Positions 8,055 through 17,485 of a stretch of DNA of 55,321 nucleotides are shown here, piece after piece. The position numbers and the translations under genes are program-made. The stretch is taken from the NCBI GenBank assembly GCA_022800665.1, contig JAAWQS010000009.1, forward strand, positions 1 to 55,321. The letters run 5' to 3'. Every line of letters begins with the position of its first letter. The first letter of the stretch is position 1. The notes under the pieces were generated by a model. That model searched no databases and had not been told where the DNA came from. It was given only the letters and a program-made list of their open reading frames with translations. This stretch comes from Oscillospiraceae bacterium (GTDB lineage Bacteria; Bacillota; Clostridia; Oscillospirales; Oscillospiraceae).

Positions 8055-9500
8055 ATGGCTGGAATCGGCGTAAGACTGAATCGTATTTTTGACAAGCAAT
8101 CCATTACGGCGGGAATGTTCGGCGTCCTGTACGGCTCCTGTTTGACCGTTGCGCCGATGGTACTGGTGATCGGCGTGCTGCTGGTCCTGGAATACCTGCT
8201 GGGGTTCGACCAACTGGATTTCTACACCAGGGAGCTGTTCTCCTGCACCATTCTCTATACCTTCATCTTCTCCCTGCTCACCGCCTCCCCCTTCAACTCC
8301 GTGCTCTCCAAGTACATGCAGGATGCGATTTTTGAGGAGCGGTACCAGGATATCCTGCCCTGCTACTATTTCGGCCTTGTGCTGAATATCTTCCTCAGCT
8401 GCCTGCTGGGTATCCCCTTCTGCCTGTGGGAGCACTTTGTGGGGCAGGTGCCGGTGGCCTACGTGTTCACCGGCTTCTGCGGGTACATCTCTTTGACCAT
8501 GGTCTTTTACTCCATGCTGTACCTGTCCATCTGCAAGGACTACGGCAGAATCTCCCTGTTCTTCCTCGCAGGCATGGCGGTGAGCCTGATTCTGGGTCTG
8601 GTCCTCTACTTCGTGTGCGGCTGGGAGACCACCCGCGCCATGCTGCTGGCTATGACGGTGGGATTTTTCGTGATCGCGGCGCTGGAGTACGGGTCCGTCC
8701 GGCGCTACTTTGTGGACAACAGCAGCCGGTTCTGGCCGGTGGTGAAATATTTTGGCAAATACTGGCATCTGGTACTCATCAATTTCCTCTATACCCTGGG
8801 GCTGTATATCCACAACTTCGTCTTCTGGACCACGGATATGCGTATTGTGGTGGCCCGGTCCTTTGTGTGCAATCAGCCCTACGATATGGCCTCCTGCCTT
8901 GCCATGTTCACCAATATTTCCGCCACGGTCATCTTTATCGCCCGTGTGGAGATGTTCTTCCACGACCGCTACAAAGCGTACTCCGAGGCGGTCATCGGCG
9001 GGAAGCTGTCGGATATCCAGAGCGCAAAACGAAAGATGTTCCGGGAGATCGCCAACCAGCTGCTGGACCTGTCCCGGCTGCAGTTCATGATCTCCGTGGT
9101 GGTGTACCTGCTCTGTGTGGTGATTCTGCCCCGGTTCGGTTTTGCGGGGATGGTCATGCGCATTTATCCCTGTCTGGCGGCGGGCTACTTCATCCTGTTC
9201 CAGATGTATGCGGAAATCCTGTTTCTGTACTACTTCAAGGACCTGTGGGGCGCTATCTTTACGTCGGCATCCTTCTGCCTGGTTACGTTTCTCGGCTCCC
9301 TGGTTTCCACGCGCCTGCCGGACATCTGGTTCGGGACCGGCGTTGTGGTAGGGTCCTTCCTGGCCTGGTGCATAGGGTATATGCGCCTGCGCTGGGTGGA
9401 GCGGAATATGGACCGGCAGGTCTTCTGTCAGGGTACGCTGATTAAGCCGGGCCGCCGTCAGAAACGGCCATCGGACCAGGTATATGGAAAAACTGCATAA
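8055..9500 (+). CDS. pelG: PelG, MATE/MOP-type polysaccharide exporter
   Basis: Multi-pass inner-membrane protein thought to move the nascent Pel polymer across the membrane. The protein is hydrophobic throughout, with about twelve membrane segments, starting from MAGIGVRLNRIFDKQSITAG (the conserved cytoplasmic start of PelG) and then GVLYGSCLTVAPMVLVIGVL. The 481 residues match the family. ATG 8055 follows a GAGGGAGGGG site. It closes the core pelDEAFG block; the next gene begins 42 nt later, so the transcript probably continues. Confidence 0.88.
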   Translation: MAGIGVRLNRIFDKQSITAGMFGVLYGSCLTVAPMVLVIGVLLVLEYLLGFDQLDFYTRELFSCTILYTFIFSLLTASPFNSVLSKYMQDAIFEERYQDILPCYYFGLVLNIFLSCLLGIPFCLWEHFVGQVPVAYVFTGFCGYISLTMVFYSMLYLSICKDYGRISLFFLAGMAVSLILGLVLYFVCGWETTRAMLLAMTVGFFVIAALEYGSVRRYFVDNSSRFWPVVKYFGKYWHLVLINFLYTLGLYIHNFVFWTTDMRIVVARSFVCNQPYDMASCLAMFTNISATVIFIARVEMFFHDRYKAYSEAVIGGKLSDIQSAKRKMFREIANQLLDLSRLQFMISVVVYLLCVVILPRFGFAGMVMRIYPCLAAGYFILFQMYAEILFLYYFKDLWGAIFTSASFCLVTFLGSLVSTRLPDIWFGTGVVVGSFLAWCIGYMRLRWVERNMDRQVFCQGTLIKPGRRQKRPSDQVYGKTA

Positions 9501-9542
9501 CGCCGGTCCCCTGGAGGCGCCGACGAGAGGAGAGGTCGGGAA

Positions 9543-9950
9543 ATGAACGCTGTGGGAATTATGCGGCTGACGCTGGTGGGGGTGGGGCTGTTGGTTGCCG
9601 CCGCCAGCTTCTGGTTCCATGCTGCAAAAAAAATGACGTCGGACTTGGCTACGGCCTGGTGTCTTGTGGGAATTGTGATTCTGGTAATCGGCGCAGTACC
9701 GGCGCTGTCGGACTGGCTGGGACGCATCTCGGTGTGGACCGGTATGGCGCTGCTGATTTCAGTAAGCGTTGGCCTGTGGGCTGCGTTCCGTATCTGCCTG
9801 ATCCTCTCCCGCTTGGTCACACAAAATCAGGAGTTGGCTATGCAAGTCTCCTTGCTGCTGGGTACCCAGCAACATCCGCCGGTTAAACCGGCGGCCACTG
9901 AGGAGGCGGAGGAGGACAGCGCCCATGAAGAAAGTCCTGTTTGTCATTAA
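9543..9950 (+). CDS. DUF2304-family small membrane protein
   Basis: 135 residues with three hydrophobic segments: VGIMRLTLVGVGLLVAAASF, AWCLVGIVILVIGAVPAL and GMALLISVSVGLWAAFRICL. The pattern of a membrane segment, a short WLGRIS loop, another segment and a tail LVTQNQELAMQVSLL is that of DUF2304 proteins, which usually sit beside glycosyltransferases and are suspected to help polyprenyl-linked sugar transfer. The C-terminal 30 residues are acidic and probably disordered. Its last 26 nt overlap the next gene, indicating translational coupling. Molecular function unproven. Confidence 0.65.
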   Translation: MNAVGIMRLTLVGVGLLVAAASFWFHAAKKMTSDLATAWCLVGIVILVIGAVPALSDWLGRISVWTGMALLISVSVGLWAAFRICLILSRLVTQNQELAMQVSLLLGTQQHPPVKPAATEEAEEDSAHEESPVCH

Positions 9951-11142
9951 CACGATGGGGACCGGCGGCGCGGAGAAAGCCCTGCTGGAGATGCTGGAGC
10001 ATCTGAAGGGACAGGACCTGTCCATCGACCTCTATGTGCTGCTGGGCCGCGGGGAGCTGATGGCCCGGATTCCCAAACACGTACGTCTGCTCAACCGGAA
10101 GCGGGACTGCGGCTCTGTGCTGGACAGCGCGGGACGCCGTGCGCTGGCCGGACGGACCGCCGCCTGCTTCCTCCGCAACGGACACTGGGCGGGTAAGCTG
10201 GGCGGTATGGCGCGGTGTCTGCCGCCTATGCTCTGGAGGGGGCGGGTGCAGCTGGACAAGCTGCTCTGGCCGGTGGTGGCCGCAGGCGCGTGGAGGCCGG
10301 AGGAGCCTTATGACGCGGCGGTGGCCTGGATGGAGGGCGGGTCCGCCTATTTTGTGGCAGAGCATGTGCGCGCTAAACGGAAAGCCGCCGTTGTCCACAT
10401 CGACTACCAGCAGAGCGGCTACACCCCCGCTCTGGACCGGGGCTGCTGGGAGCGGTTCCAGCGTATTTTTGTGGTCTCCGAGGAGATTAAAGCCCCCTTC
10501 CTCCGGGTCTATCCCCAGTATGAGGAAAAAATCAGGGTACTGTCCAATATCATTAACCGGGAGGCCATCCGCCGCCGGGCCGGGGAGCCGGGGGGCTTTA
10601 CCGACGGCTGGCAGGGGATGCGGCTGCTCACCGTGGGGCGGCTGACCCACCAGAAGGGGTTCGATCTGGCTATTGCGGCGATGAAGCTGCTGAAAGACGC
10701 CGGATACCCGGTGCGGTGGTACGTGCTGGGAGAAGGCGGACTGCGGGGCAGTCTGGAAAAGCAGATTGCAGACCTGGGCCTGCAAAAAGACTTTCTGCTG
10801 CTGGGTACTGTGGAAAATCCCTACCCCTACTACGCCCAGGCGGACGTCTATGTACACGCCACCCGCTTCGAGGGCCGGAGCATCGCCATTCAGGAGGCCT
10901 ATGCCCTGGGCCGTCCCATGGTGGTCTCCGACTGCAGCGGCAACCGGAAGCAGATTGAAGACGGTACGGACGGCCTGCTGTGCGCCCTGGAGCCGGAGGC
11001 CATTGCCCGGACAGCGGGGTTTTTGCTGGACAGCCCGGACCTGCGGGAGCGGCTGGGCCGGGCCGCAGGAGAAAAAAATCAGCCCGGCGGACAGGATGCC
11101 GGCGGGCTGCTGGCGTTTTTAAGGGGAGGCGAGGGGACATGA
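9925..11142 (+). CDS. Family 4 glycosyltransferase
   Basis: Retaining GT-B enzyme using a nucleotide sugar. The N-terminal VLFVINTMGTGGAEKALLEM is the acceptor-side signature of GT4. The donor half has LLTVGRLTHQKGFDLAI (about residue 235), WYVLGEGGLRGSL and the EX7E-type region EGRSIAIQEAYALGRPMVV near residue 315. ATG 9925 follows a GGAGGAGG stretch lying inside the preceding gene. It overlaps the next gene by ATGA (11139-11142), so DUF2304, GT4 and GT2 are one tightly coupled unit. It probably adds a side-chain or linker sugar for a surface polymer; donor and acceptor unknown. Confidence 0.82.
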   Translation: MKKVLFVINTMGTGGAEKALLEMLEHLKGQDLSIDLYVLLGRGELMARIPKHVRLLNRKRDCGSVLDSAGRRALAGRTAACFLRNGHWAGKLGGMARCLPPMLWRGRVQLDKLLWPVVAAGAWRPEEPYDAAVAWMEGGSAYFVAEHVRAKRKAAVVHIDYQQSGYTPALDRGCWERFQRIFVVSEEIKAPFLRVYPQYEEKIRVLSNIINREAIRRRAGEPGGFTDGWQGMRLLTVGRLTHQKGFDLAIAAMKLLKDAGYPVRWYVLGEGGLRGSLEKQIADLGLQKDFLLLGTVENPYPYYAQADVYVHATRFEGRSIAIQEAYALGRPMVVSDCSGNRKQIEDGTDGLLCALEPEAIARTAGFLLDSPDLRERLGRAAGEKNQPGGQDAGGLLAFLRGGEGT

Positions 11143-11900
11143 CGCAGAGAGAACTGCTCATTATTATGCCCGCCCGCAACGAGGCGGAAAACCTCCCCGG
11201 CGTCCTGGACCGGATGGAGGCGGGGGGCGTCCTCTCTGCGGCGGACGTGCTGATTATCAACGACGCCTCGGAGGACGCCACAGGGCAGGTCATTGCCCGG
11301 CACGGCTGCCGGAGCGTCACCAATGTGTTCTGTCTGGGCTACGGCGGCGCACTCCAGGTCGGGTATAAATACGCGGTCCGGGAGGGCTACCGCTATGTCA
11401 TTCAGATGGACGCGGACGGCCAGCACGACCTGTGCAACATCCCCGTTCTTTACCGCCGTCTGGCGGCGGAGGACCATCCGGACATTGTGCTGGGTACCCG
11501 GTATATGAAGGAAAGCAAAAGTTTCCCTCTTTCTTTTGCCAAACGGATGGCCCATCTATTGTTCCGCTTTGCAATCCGCGTGACCACAGGGGAGGTCATC
11601 TCCGACCCCACCACAGGGCTGCAGGGTCTGAGCCGCCGGGCGTTTGCCTGCTATGCCCAGTACGATAACTTTGATACAAAATACCCGGACGCCAATATCC
11701 TTATGCAAATGCTGCTGCTGAAGTTCCATGTGGCGGAGGTACCGGCGGTGATGCACAGGCGGCAGGCGGGGACCAGCATCCACTCCGGTCTGAAGCCGCT
11801 GTGGTATATGATGCGGATGACGTTCAGTACGCTGGCGGTGGTGTTCCGGATCAAGGTCTTGAAAATCGGGGTAGGGGACATATGGGGCCAAGTGGGATAG
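11139..11900 (+). CDS. GT2 dolichyl-phosphate-mannose-synthase-like glycosyltransferase
   Basis: Short GT2 enzyme (253 residues) resembling polyprenyl-phosphate sugar synthases. Signatures are LLIIMPARNEAENLPGVL, the donor-binding VLIINDASEDAT, the metal-binding YVIQMDADGQHD (DAD at about residue 93) and SDPTTGLQGLSRRAF. There is no C-terminal membrane domain. The frame is open for a further 53 codons upstream, but ATG 11139 has GGGGAGGCGAGGGG before it and overlaps the previous stop, so this start is chosen. It likely charges a lipid carrier for the large membrane protein encoded next. Confidence 0.82.
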   Translation: MTQRELLIIMPARNEAENLPGVLDRMEAGGVLSAADVLIINDASEDATGQVIARHGCRSVTNVFCLGYGGALQVGYKYAVREGYRYVIQMDADGQHDLCNIPVLYRRLAAEDHPDIVLGTRYMKESKSFPLSFAKRMAHLLFRFAIRVTTGEVISDPTTGLQGLSRRAFACYAQYDNFDTKYPDANILMQMLLLKFHVAEVPAVMHRRQAGTSIHSGLKPLWYMMRMTFSTLAVVFRIKVLKIGVGDIWGQVG

Positions 11901-11915
11901 AAAGGTGGGTGTCAT

Positions 11916-14237
11916 ATGGATACTCTGAAAATCGCATATTGGATTTTTGAATATGCATTGGTGATGGCCGGGTATCTGCTTCTGTTTTTTGTGTGGCCGC
12001 ATATCGTCTTTGCAAGTCACCTGTCTGGCAAAAGCCCCATATACCGGATGGGCTTTTGCTTCTCGGTGCAGACCGTCCTCATCTCTTCCCTGGTCCTGCT
12101 CCTTGGATTCCTGCATATCCTGAACCCCTGGACCATGCGAATCATCCTGTACGGCGTCCCAGTGGCTGTCCTACTGAGAAAATTTTCAAAAATGGAGATT
12201 GATTCGGCGTCGTTTTTCCACATTGTCCTCATCAGCCGCGCCAAGGTGCTGGTCAAACGCTTCCAGACCGCCTATGCCGCCAAATTCAGAGAGATGTGGA
12301 AAACGTCCATACGACCCTATATCTGGGAGTACCTGGTTCTGGCCCTGCTGCTGATTTACAATCTGATTTATTTGTCCTGGGGGCCTTTTCAGACCAAATG
12401 CTACAGCCTCCCAGACCAATACGTCCATCACTCCTGGCTTTACGGCCTGACGCAGGGACAGATTTTTTCCGGAGGCGTCTATCCCTCTGCCATGCACTGC
12501 CTGCTCTATGCCATACATTGTCTGCTGGGCGTCAAAACCAGAATGCTGATCCTGTTTTTTGGCAGCATACAGGGAGTTGCTATCCTGCTGGCGTTCTACT
12601 GCTTGATGCGGGAGCTGTTCCGGTGGCGCTGGGTCCCTCTGCTCGCCCTTACCATGATCTCGCTGTGCGGCAATGGCACTGAACTGGGACTGAAATCTAT
12701 GGTGCGCCTGCAGGGAACGCTTCCTCTGGAATTTGCAATGATGTTCCAGTTTTTCTGCGTCCTGTTTCTGCTCCGCTATCTGAAAAGCAGTCAAAAGCCG
12801 TGCGGGAGGGGAAAGCTCTCCGGCCTGATTCTCGGAAACGATCTATTGGTCTTTACCATGTGCGTAGCCGCAACGGTCTCGGTCCATTTCCATCCGGCGG
12901 TTACGACCGTCTTTATGTGCCTGGGCATTGCTCCGTTCTATTTCAGGCGGGTTTTTTCCAGGGAGCGGCTTCTACCTCTGGTTGCGGCGGTGCTGGCCGG
13001 TGTGCTGGCCGCGCTCCTGCCGATGGCCATTGCATGGGCTTCCGGCATCCCGCTGAACGGCTCCTTCGGCTGGGGACTCAAAGTTATCCAGAATTTGGAG
13101 GAAGACGAGGGCGACAAGGGCGATGAGGAGTTCCAGCTGCAAATCGAGCAGGAGCCTGACAGCGACGCGGAGACCAACATTATTTCCAAAGTGGTCAACA
13201 CTGCGGCCTTTGTTGTACAGATGATTTATCTGGGACATCTGTCCCTGGCAAGAGGACACCAGTACAAAGCCTATGTCATTGTAATGTTCGGCGCAATGGG
13301 GGTGTCGCTGCTGATGAAGTGGCTGCTGGCGCGCCGGCCCAGGCTGCTGGAACGGCTTAAACAATATGGAATCAGCCAAATTAGCTTTGACGGCTATGTT
13401 ACCCTGGCGATTCTCTCCATTGCCGTTGTCCTGCTGGGCATTTCCTCTGACCTGGGCCTCCCAAGCTTAACCACCACCGACCGTATTTTTGTAACGGAGC
13501 GTATGCTTCTCCTTGCGGCGGTATGGATTCCCCTGGACTTCCTCTTTTCGCTTGCAGCATCCTTTGGAATATTCCGTCTGCTGCAAGTCCTCTCCGCCGC
13601 CTCGCTCGCCGTGCTGTGCTTTTGGTGTACCAGCCGGGAGAACTATCACGGATACCTGTTCTGCGGCCTTACCCGCTATCCTGTGGAGATCTCCGTGATG
13701 GACAAAATTATTGACAGCTATCCGCAATTTCAGTATACTATTGTATCGCCTACAGACGGCCTGTACCATGTAAACGAGTACGGACGCCATGAGGAACTGC
13801 TCACCTTCGTGCAGAAGTCGGCTGGGGACCGGTACTTCCTCCCTACCCGGTATGTGTTCGTTTTCGTGGAAAAAAAGCCCCTTCGATACGACCAAAACTA
13901 TTTTTTTGCAGGCCCCTCCTGGCTGGCCCTGGAAAAATATACCCTTGAGGGCAGCAGGCAGGCCCCGGATGTCTGGGCCTCCGAAATTTCCGCCCAAGCG
14001 GCCCAAAAGGAAATTCCCCAGTTCTCCCTGCCCTTTGACAACTACAGATACCTGGAAAACCGCACTGTTGTGGAGTCCAAAGCGTACTATTGGTGCCAGC
14101 GGTTTGCGGAGTTATATCCCCATGAAATGAGCGTATACTATGAGGACGACGATTTTGTCTGCTACTATTTTGAGCAGGAGCCCCATTCACCCTACAATCT
14201 AGCCATTGATTATGAGCGTTTATATGAAGAGGAATAG
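11916..14237 (+). CDS. Large multi-spanning membrane protein, possible lipid-sugar-dependent glycosyltransferase
   Basis: 773 residues, not recognised as a named family. About 13 membrane segments fill residues 10-580, with an acidic cytosolic or extracellular loop (about 395-425, rich in E/D) in the middle. A soluble C-terminal region of about 200 residues follows. The overall plan resembles GT-C enzymes or polysaccharide polymerases that use polyprenyl-phosphate sugars. That fits its place right after a polyprenyl-phosphate-sugar-synthase-like GT2, but no catalytic motif is certain. Start ATG 11916 follows AAAGGTGG. Its last 14 nt overlap the next gene. Confidence 0.6.
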   Translation: MDTLKIAYWIFEYALVMAGYLLLFFVWPHIVFASHLSGKSPIYRMGFCFSVQTVLISSLVLLLGFLHILNPWTMRIILYGVPVAVLLRKFSKMEIDSASFFHIVLISRAKVLVKRFQTAYAAKFREMWKTSIRPYIWEYLVLALLLIYNLIYLSWGPFQTKCYSLPDQYVHHSWLYGLTQGQIFSGGVYPSAMHCLLYAIHCLLGVKTRMLILFFGSIQGVAILLAFYCLMRELFRWRWVPLLALTMISLCGNGTELGLKSMVRLQGTLPLEFAMMFQFFCVLFLLRYLKSSQKPCGRGKLSGLILGNDLLVFTMCVAATVSVHFHPAVTTVFMCLGIAPFYFRRVFSRERLLPLVAAVLAGVLAALLPMAIAWASGIPLNGSFGWGLKVIQNLEEDEGDKGDEEFQLQIEQEPDSDAETNIISKVVNTAAFVVQMIYLGHLSLARGHQYKAYVIVMFGAMGVSLLMKWLLARRPRLLERLKQYGISQISFDGYVTLAILSIAVVLLGISSDLGLPSLTTTDRIFVTERMLLLAAVWIPLDFLFSLAASFGIFRLLQVLSAASLAVLCFWCTSRENYHGYLFCGLTRYPVEISVMDKIIDSYPQFQYTIVSPTDGLYHVNEYGRHEELLTFVQKSAGDRYFLPTRYVFVFVEKKPLRYDQNYFFAGPSWLALEKYTLEGSRQAPDVWASEISAQAAQKEIPQFSLPFDNYRYLENRTVVESKAYYWCQRFAELYPHEMSVYYEDDDFVCYYFEQEPHSPYNLAIDYERLYEEE

Positions 14238-15627
14238 ACAACATCACCGGCGGAGAGGACACGGACTTCTGGCCTGCGTTCTTTTCATCCTGATTCTTTT
14301 ACTGATGGGAGGAGCGGCGGAAATGCGCAAAGTCACCACCAGCGTCCAGCTCTTTACGGAGTCAAACCGGGAACTGAAAAATCCCAACCGGGGCCTGTAC
14401 AGCCTCTATCCCTTTGCCATTACGGACGCGGAGGAGGCATACGTGGCAAAGGTGGCGGAGTATTGCGCCTGGTCTCCGGACACCACCCTCGCCCTGGTGG
14501 AAATCAACCTGCAGAGCTATCAGGCGGGCGAAATCAGCGAGGCGGGTCTGAGCAATATCGACGCCCTGCTGAACGCCTGGGGGCAGAGCGGCAAGCGGCT
14601 GATTATCCGGTTCCTGTACGACTGGGACGGAGAAAGCGGCCTGCACGAGCCGGAGAGTATGGATATTATCCTCCGGCATATGGCGCAGCTGGGTCCCCTT
14701 CTGCAGCGGCACAAGGATATGATTTTCACCCTCCAGGGCCTCTTTGTCGGCAGCTGGGGAGAAATGCACACCACGAAATACAGCTCTGCCGATGAGCTGC
14801 GCCAGCTGGCTCTGACCCTCGCCCGGATCTCCGGTCCGGATATGTATCTCGCCGTGCGCACCCCGGCCCAGTGGCGCACAATCACCCGCCGGGGCGCGGA
14901 CCGGCAGCTGTCCGCCCGCCTGGGCTTGTTCAACGACGGCATGTTGGGAAATGAAACCGATATGGGAACCTATGATATGGCGGAACAGGGCGGCGAACAG
15001 CGTTCCCGCACCGATGAGCTGAGTTTTCAGGCCGATCTTTGTGCCAAGGTCCCCAATGGCGGGGAAGTGGTCAACGACAATATATACAATAATTTTGAGA
15101 CTGCGGTGAAGGATTTGTCCTTGATGCATGTCACCTATCTCAATCAGGATTACGACCAGAAGGTGTTTGACAAATGGGCTTCGGCCACCGTGTCCGGCGA
15201 GGGCTGTTTTGACGGGCTGGACGGCTTTTCCTACATCCAGCGGCGGCTGGGGTACCGCCTTCTGATCAGCAAGGCGGTCGTTTCCCGCAAGATGTTCCAG
15301 CAGGATGTGGACGTCACGGTGAGTTTCCGGAACGCCGGGTTCGCTCCCCTCTATGCCTCCCCGGAGCTGACCCTGCTATTACAGCAGGTGGGCGGCGGCG
15401 TGCAGTCCTTTCCGGTGGAGCATCACTTGGAAAAGCTGACTGGCGGACGAAATGTCAATCAAGTCGAAACGGCGCAGGCTGAGATTCCCGTTGCGGAGCT
15501 GGAAAAAGGATCTTACCTCCTGTTCCTGCGTCTGGAGGACCCCGCTTCCGGACAGCCAATCTTCTTGGCAAACCAGCAGGACCCGGAGGACAACGGCTAT
15601 CTTTTAGGGACAATTGATGTCCAGTAA
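14224..15627 (+). CDS. Membrane-anchored DUF4874/DUF4832 protein, glycosidase-like
   Basis: An Arg/His-rich N-terminus is followed by one hydrophobic segment (LLACVLFILILLLMGG), so the rest should be outside the cell. The body begins with LKNPNRGLYSLYPF, the N-terminal mark of DUF4874, and contains LIIRFLYDWDG, FVGSWGEMHTTKY and a C-terminal beta-rich DUF4832 part. This pairing is predicted to form a TIM barrel plus a beta domain, suggesting activity on or binding to glycans. In-frame TTG (14206) and ATG (14212) also exist; none has a clear ribosome binding site and the gene overlaps its predecessor, so it is probably translationally coupled. Last member of the polysaccharide cluster. Confidence 0.7.
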   Translation: MKRNRQHHRRRGHGLLACVLFILILLLMGGAAEMRKVTTSVQLFTESNRELKNPNRGLYSLYPFAITDAEEAYVAKVAEYCAWSPDTTLALVEINLQSYQAGEISEAGLSNIDALLNAWGQSGKRLIIRFLYDWDGESGLHEPESMDIILRHMAQLGPLLQRHKDMIFTLQGLFVGSWGEMHTTKYSSADELRQLALTLARISGPDMYLAVRTPAQWRTITRRGADRQLSARLGLFNDGMLGNETDMGTYDMAEQGGEQRSRTDELSFQADLCAKVPNGGEVVNDNIYNNFETAVKDLSLMHVTYLNQDYDQKVFDKWASATVSGEGCFDGLDGFSYIQRRLGYRLLISKAVVSRKMFQQDVDVTVSFRNAGFAPLYASPELTLLLQQVGGGVQSFPVEHHLEKLTGGRNVNQVETAQAEIPVAELEKGSYLLFLRLEDPASGQPIFLANQQDPEDNGYLLGTIDVQ

Positions 15628-15647
15628 TGACGAAAGGACGGCGGAAT

Positions 15648-16193
15648 ATGCAAAATTTGGAAGAAATTCAGGCGCAGGCGCGGCAGGCCGCTGCGGAACT
15701 GCTGGCGGCGGCAGAACTGGCCCCAGGCAGCATTCTTGTCACCGGCTGTTCCTCCTCCGAGATTACCGGCGGACGAATCGGCAAAGCCTCCAGCGTGGAG
15801 ACAGCCCAGGCTGTTTTTCAGGGGATTTATCCGCTGCTGCTGGAAAAAGGCGTCTACCTGGCCGCTCAGTGCTGCGAGCATCTGAACCGGGCGTTGATTG
15901 TGGAAACCGCCTGCGCGGAACAGTACGGCTATGAGCCGGTGTGCGTCCGGCCTCAGCCCAAGGCGGGCGGCTCCTTTGCCACCGCCGCCTGGGAGGCCTT
16001 TGCCCATCCCGTTGCCGTGGAGCACATCCGCGCCCATGCGGGTCTGGATATCGGCGGCACGCTCATTGGTATGCACCTGCGGGATGTGGCGGTGCCGGTC
16101 CGGCTGAGCCTGGACCATATCGGCTGCGCCATTCTCCTCTGTGCCAGAACCCGGCCTAAATTCATCGGCGGAAGCCGGGCCTGCTACGAATAA
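15648..16193 (+). CDS. YwlG / TIGR01440 family protein (DUF436)
   Basis: Conserved Firmicutes protein of unknown biochemical role. ILVTGCSSSEITGGRIGKASS and YLAAQCCEHLNRALIVE are the two hallmark blocks; the tail GGSRACYE is also typical. Length (181 residues) is normal. An ATG at 15627 overlaps the previous stop, but AAAGGA at 15633-15638 is placed 9 nt before ATG 15648, which is therefore preferred. It may share the polysaccharide transcript, but its function seems unrelated. A bidirectional terminator follows. Confidence 0.82.
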   Translation: MQNLEEIQAQARQAAAELLAAAELAPGSILVTGCSSSEITGGRIGKASSVETAQAVFQGIYPLLLEKGVYLAAQCCEHLNRALIVETACAEQYGYEPVCVRPQPKAGGSFATAAWEAFAHPVAVEHIRAHAGLDIGGTLIGMHLRDVAVPVRLSLDHIGCAILLCARTRPKFIGGSRACYE

Positions 16194-16212
16194 GCGGGAC
16201 GGTAAAATCAGG

Positions 16213-16249
16213 ACAGCGCACCCCGGCTATCGGAACCGGGGCGCGCTGT
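16213..16249. terminator. Bidirectional terminator
   Basis: 14-bp stem with one mismatch: ACAGCGCACCCCGG (16213-16226) and CCGGGGCGCGCTGT (16236-16249). It lies between two convergent genes (YwlG on plus, oxidoreductase on minus), followed by TGGTTT on the plus side. Confidence 0.75.
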
Positions 16250-16253
16250 TGGT

Positions 16254-17483
16254 TTATACGCTGTAGGCAAATTCGCCGTTTTTCTCGTTGATGCCGTAGA
16301 AATCCGCAAAGGTCAGACGGAAAATCTTGTCCAGCTTTCCGCTGATGTCAATCCCGTTGCGGATGAGATGGAGGTAAAGACCGTGGTTGGAGATATCGCC
16401 AAGGGACAGATAGCCCGTCAGCCTGCCGTCCTTCACAATGGCCTTCTTGTACTCTGTCGGAGTCTTGTGGACCAGGATGTCCGCCCCTTCCGTCAGGTCC
16501 AGCCGTCCTACGGACAGCATGGTCACGCCGAAAAAGTTGCTGGTGTTTTTGAACGGGTATGGCTTGGGATACGCCTCGTCCACACCGGCCATGTTCCGGG
16601 CCGCTGCCTTTCCCTGCGCCATCGCGTCCGGCCACACGCCCGACAGACCCGTGCAGTCGCCTGCCGCGTACACGTCCGGGACGCTGGTACGCAGGTGGCC
16701 GTCCACCTGGATGGCCCGCTCGGCGGCAATCCCACTGTCCAGCGCAATCTGAATCCGGGGCCGTACCCCCGCCGCCATGATGATGAAATCACAGGGGATA
16801 TGCTCGCCGTTGGAGAGAATTACCTCCGTAATATTCCCGGCCTCGTCCACCACCGCGTCGCTGGCCCCGATGCCCAGCAGGAATTTGCACCCATGGTCCT
16901 CAAAAACCTTTTGGTACACAGACGCTGCATAATCGTCTGTCTGTAAAGGCATGACCCGCGGAGCCATCTCCGCAATGGTGATTTCCGCGCCCCGCTCACA
17001 GAGGGCGGAGGCGGCGTCCAGACCCACCAGGCCCGAACCCACGATAAACACCCGCCTGCCCTTTGCGAAAGCCTCGTCAATCTTCAGCGCGTCGCTGAGG
17101 TCCCGGAAGCCAAACACATTGGGCGCTTCCCGGAAATGGGGGATGGGCGGGATGAAGAACCCGGAGCCGGTGGCGATGAGCAGCTTGTCGTAGGGAGCGG
17201 AGTAGCTCTCTCCGAAAAACACCGTCTTTGCCGCCGTGTCAATCCGCTTGACCGTTTCACAGGAGATGTGGACGATGTCGTTTTTCTCAAAAAAGTCCGC
17301 GCCCACAAAATTGATGCCCTGGGCGTCCCGCTCATGGCCCAGGTACTTGTGGAGCATACAGCGGGAGTGTACCTTTTCGTCCGTGGAAATGACGGTGACC
17401 ACATCCTTGGGCCGGAAATCCCGCAGTACCTGGGCGGCGCTGATGCCAGCCGCTCCCGCGCCGATAATGACAAATCGTTCCAT
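16254..17483 (-). CDS. FAD/NAD(P)-dependent oxidoreductase of the CO dehydrogenase operon
   Basis: Pyridine-nucleotide-disulfide-type flavoprotein (FNOR). The FAD site is FVIIGAGAAGISAAQVL at the N-terminus; the NAD(P) site is VFIVGSGLVGLDAASAL in the middle; YAAGDCTGL is the second FAD contact. No redox-active CxxxxC pair follows the first glycine motif, so it resembles rubredoxin/ferredoxin reductases and NADH oxidases rather than disulfide reductases. It sits right after cooS and cooF, and such CooS-CooF-FNOR sets are thought to couple CO oxidation to NAD(P)+ reduction. GTG at 17489 is also in frame, but GGAGG is 7 nt before ATG 17483, so that start is used. Confidence 0.82.
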   Translation of the reverse strand: MERFVIIGAGAAGISAAQVLRDFRPKDVVTVISTDEKVHSRCMLHKYLGHERDAQGINFVGADFFEKNDIVHISCETVKRIDTAAKTVFFGESYSAPYDKLLIATGSGFFIPPIPHFREAPNVFGFRDLSDALKIDEAFAKGRRVFIVGSGLVGLDAASALCERGAEITIAEMAPRVMPLQTDDYAASVYQKVFEDHGCKFLLGIGASDAVVDEAGNITEVILSNGEHIPCDFIIMAAGVRPRIQIALDSGIAAERAIQVDGHLRTSVPDVYAAGDCTGLSGVWPDAMAQGKAAARNMAGVDEAYPKPYPFKNTSNFFGVTMLSVGRLDLTEGADILVHKTPTEYKKAIVKDGRLTGYLSLGDISNHGLYLHLIRNGIDISGKLDKIFRLTFADFYGINEKNGEFAYSV

Positions 17484-17485
17484 GC

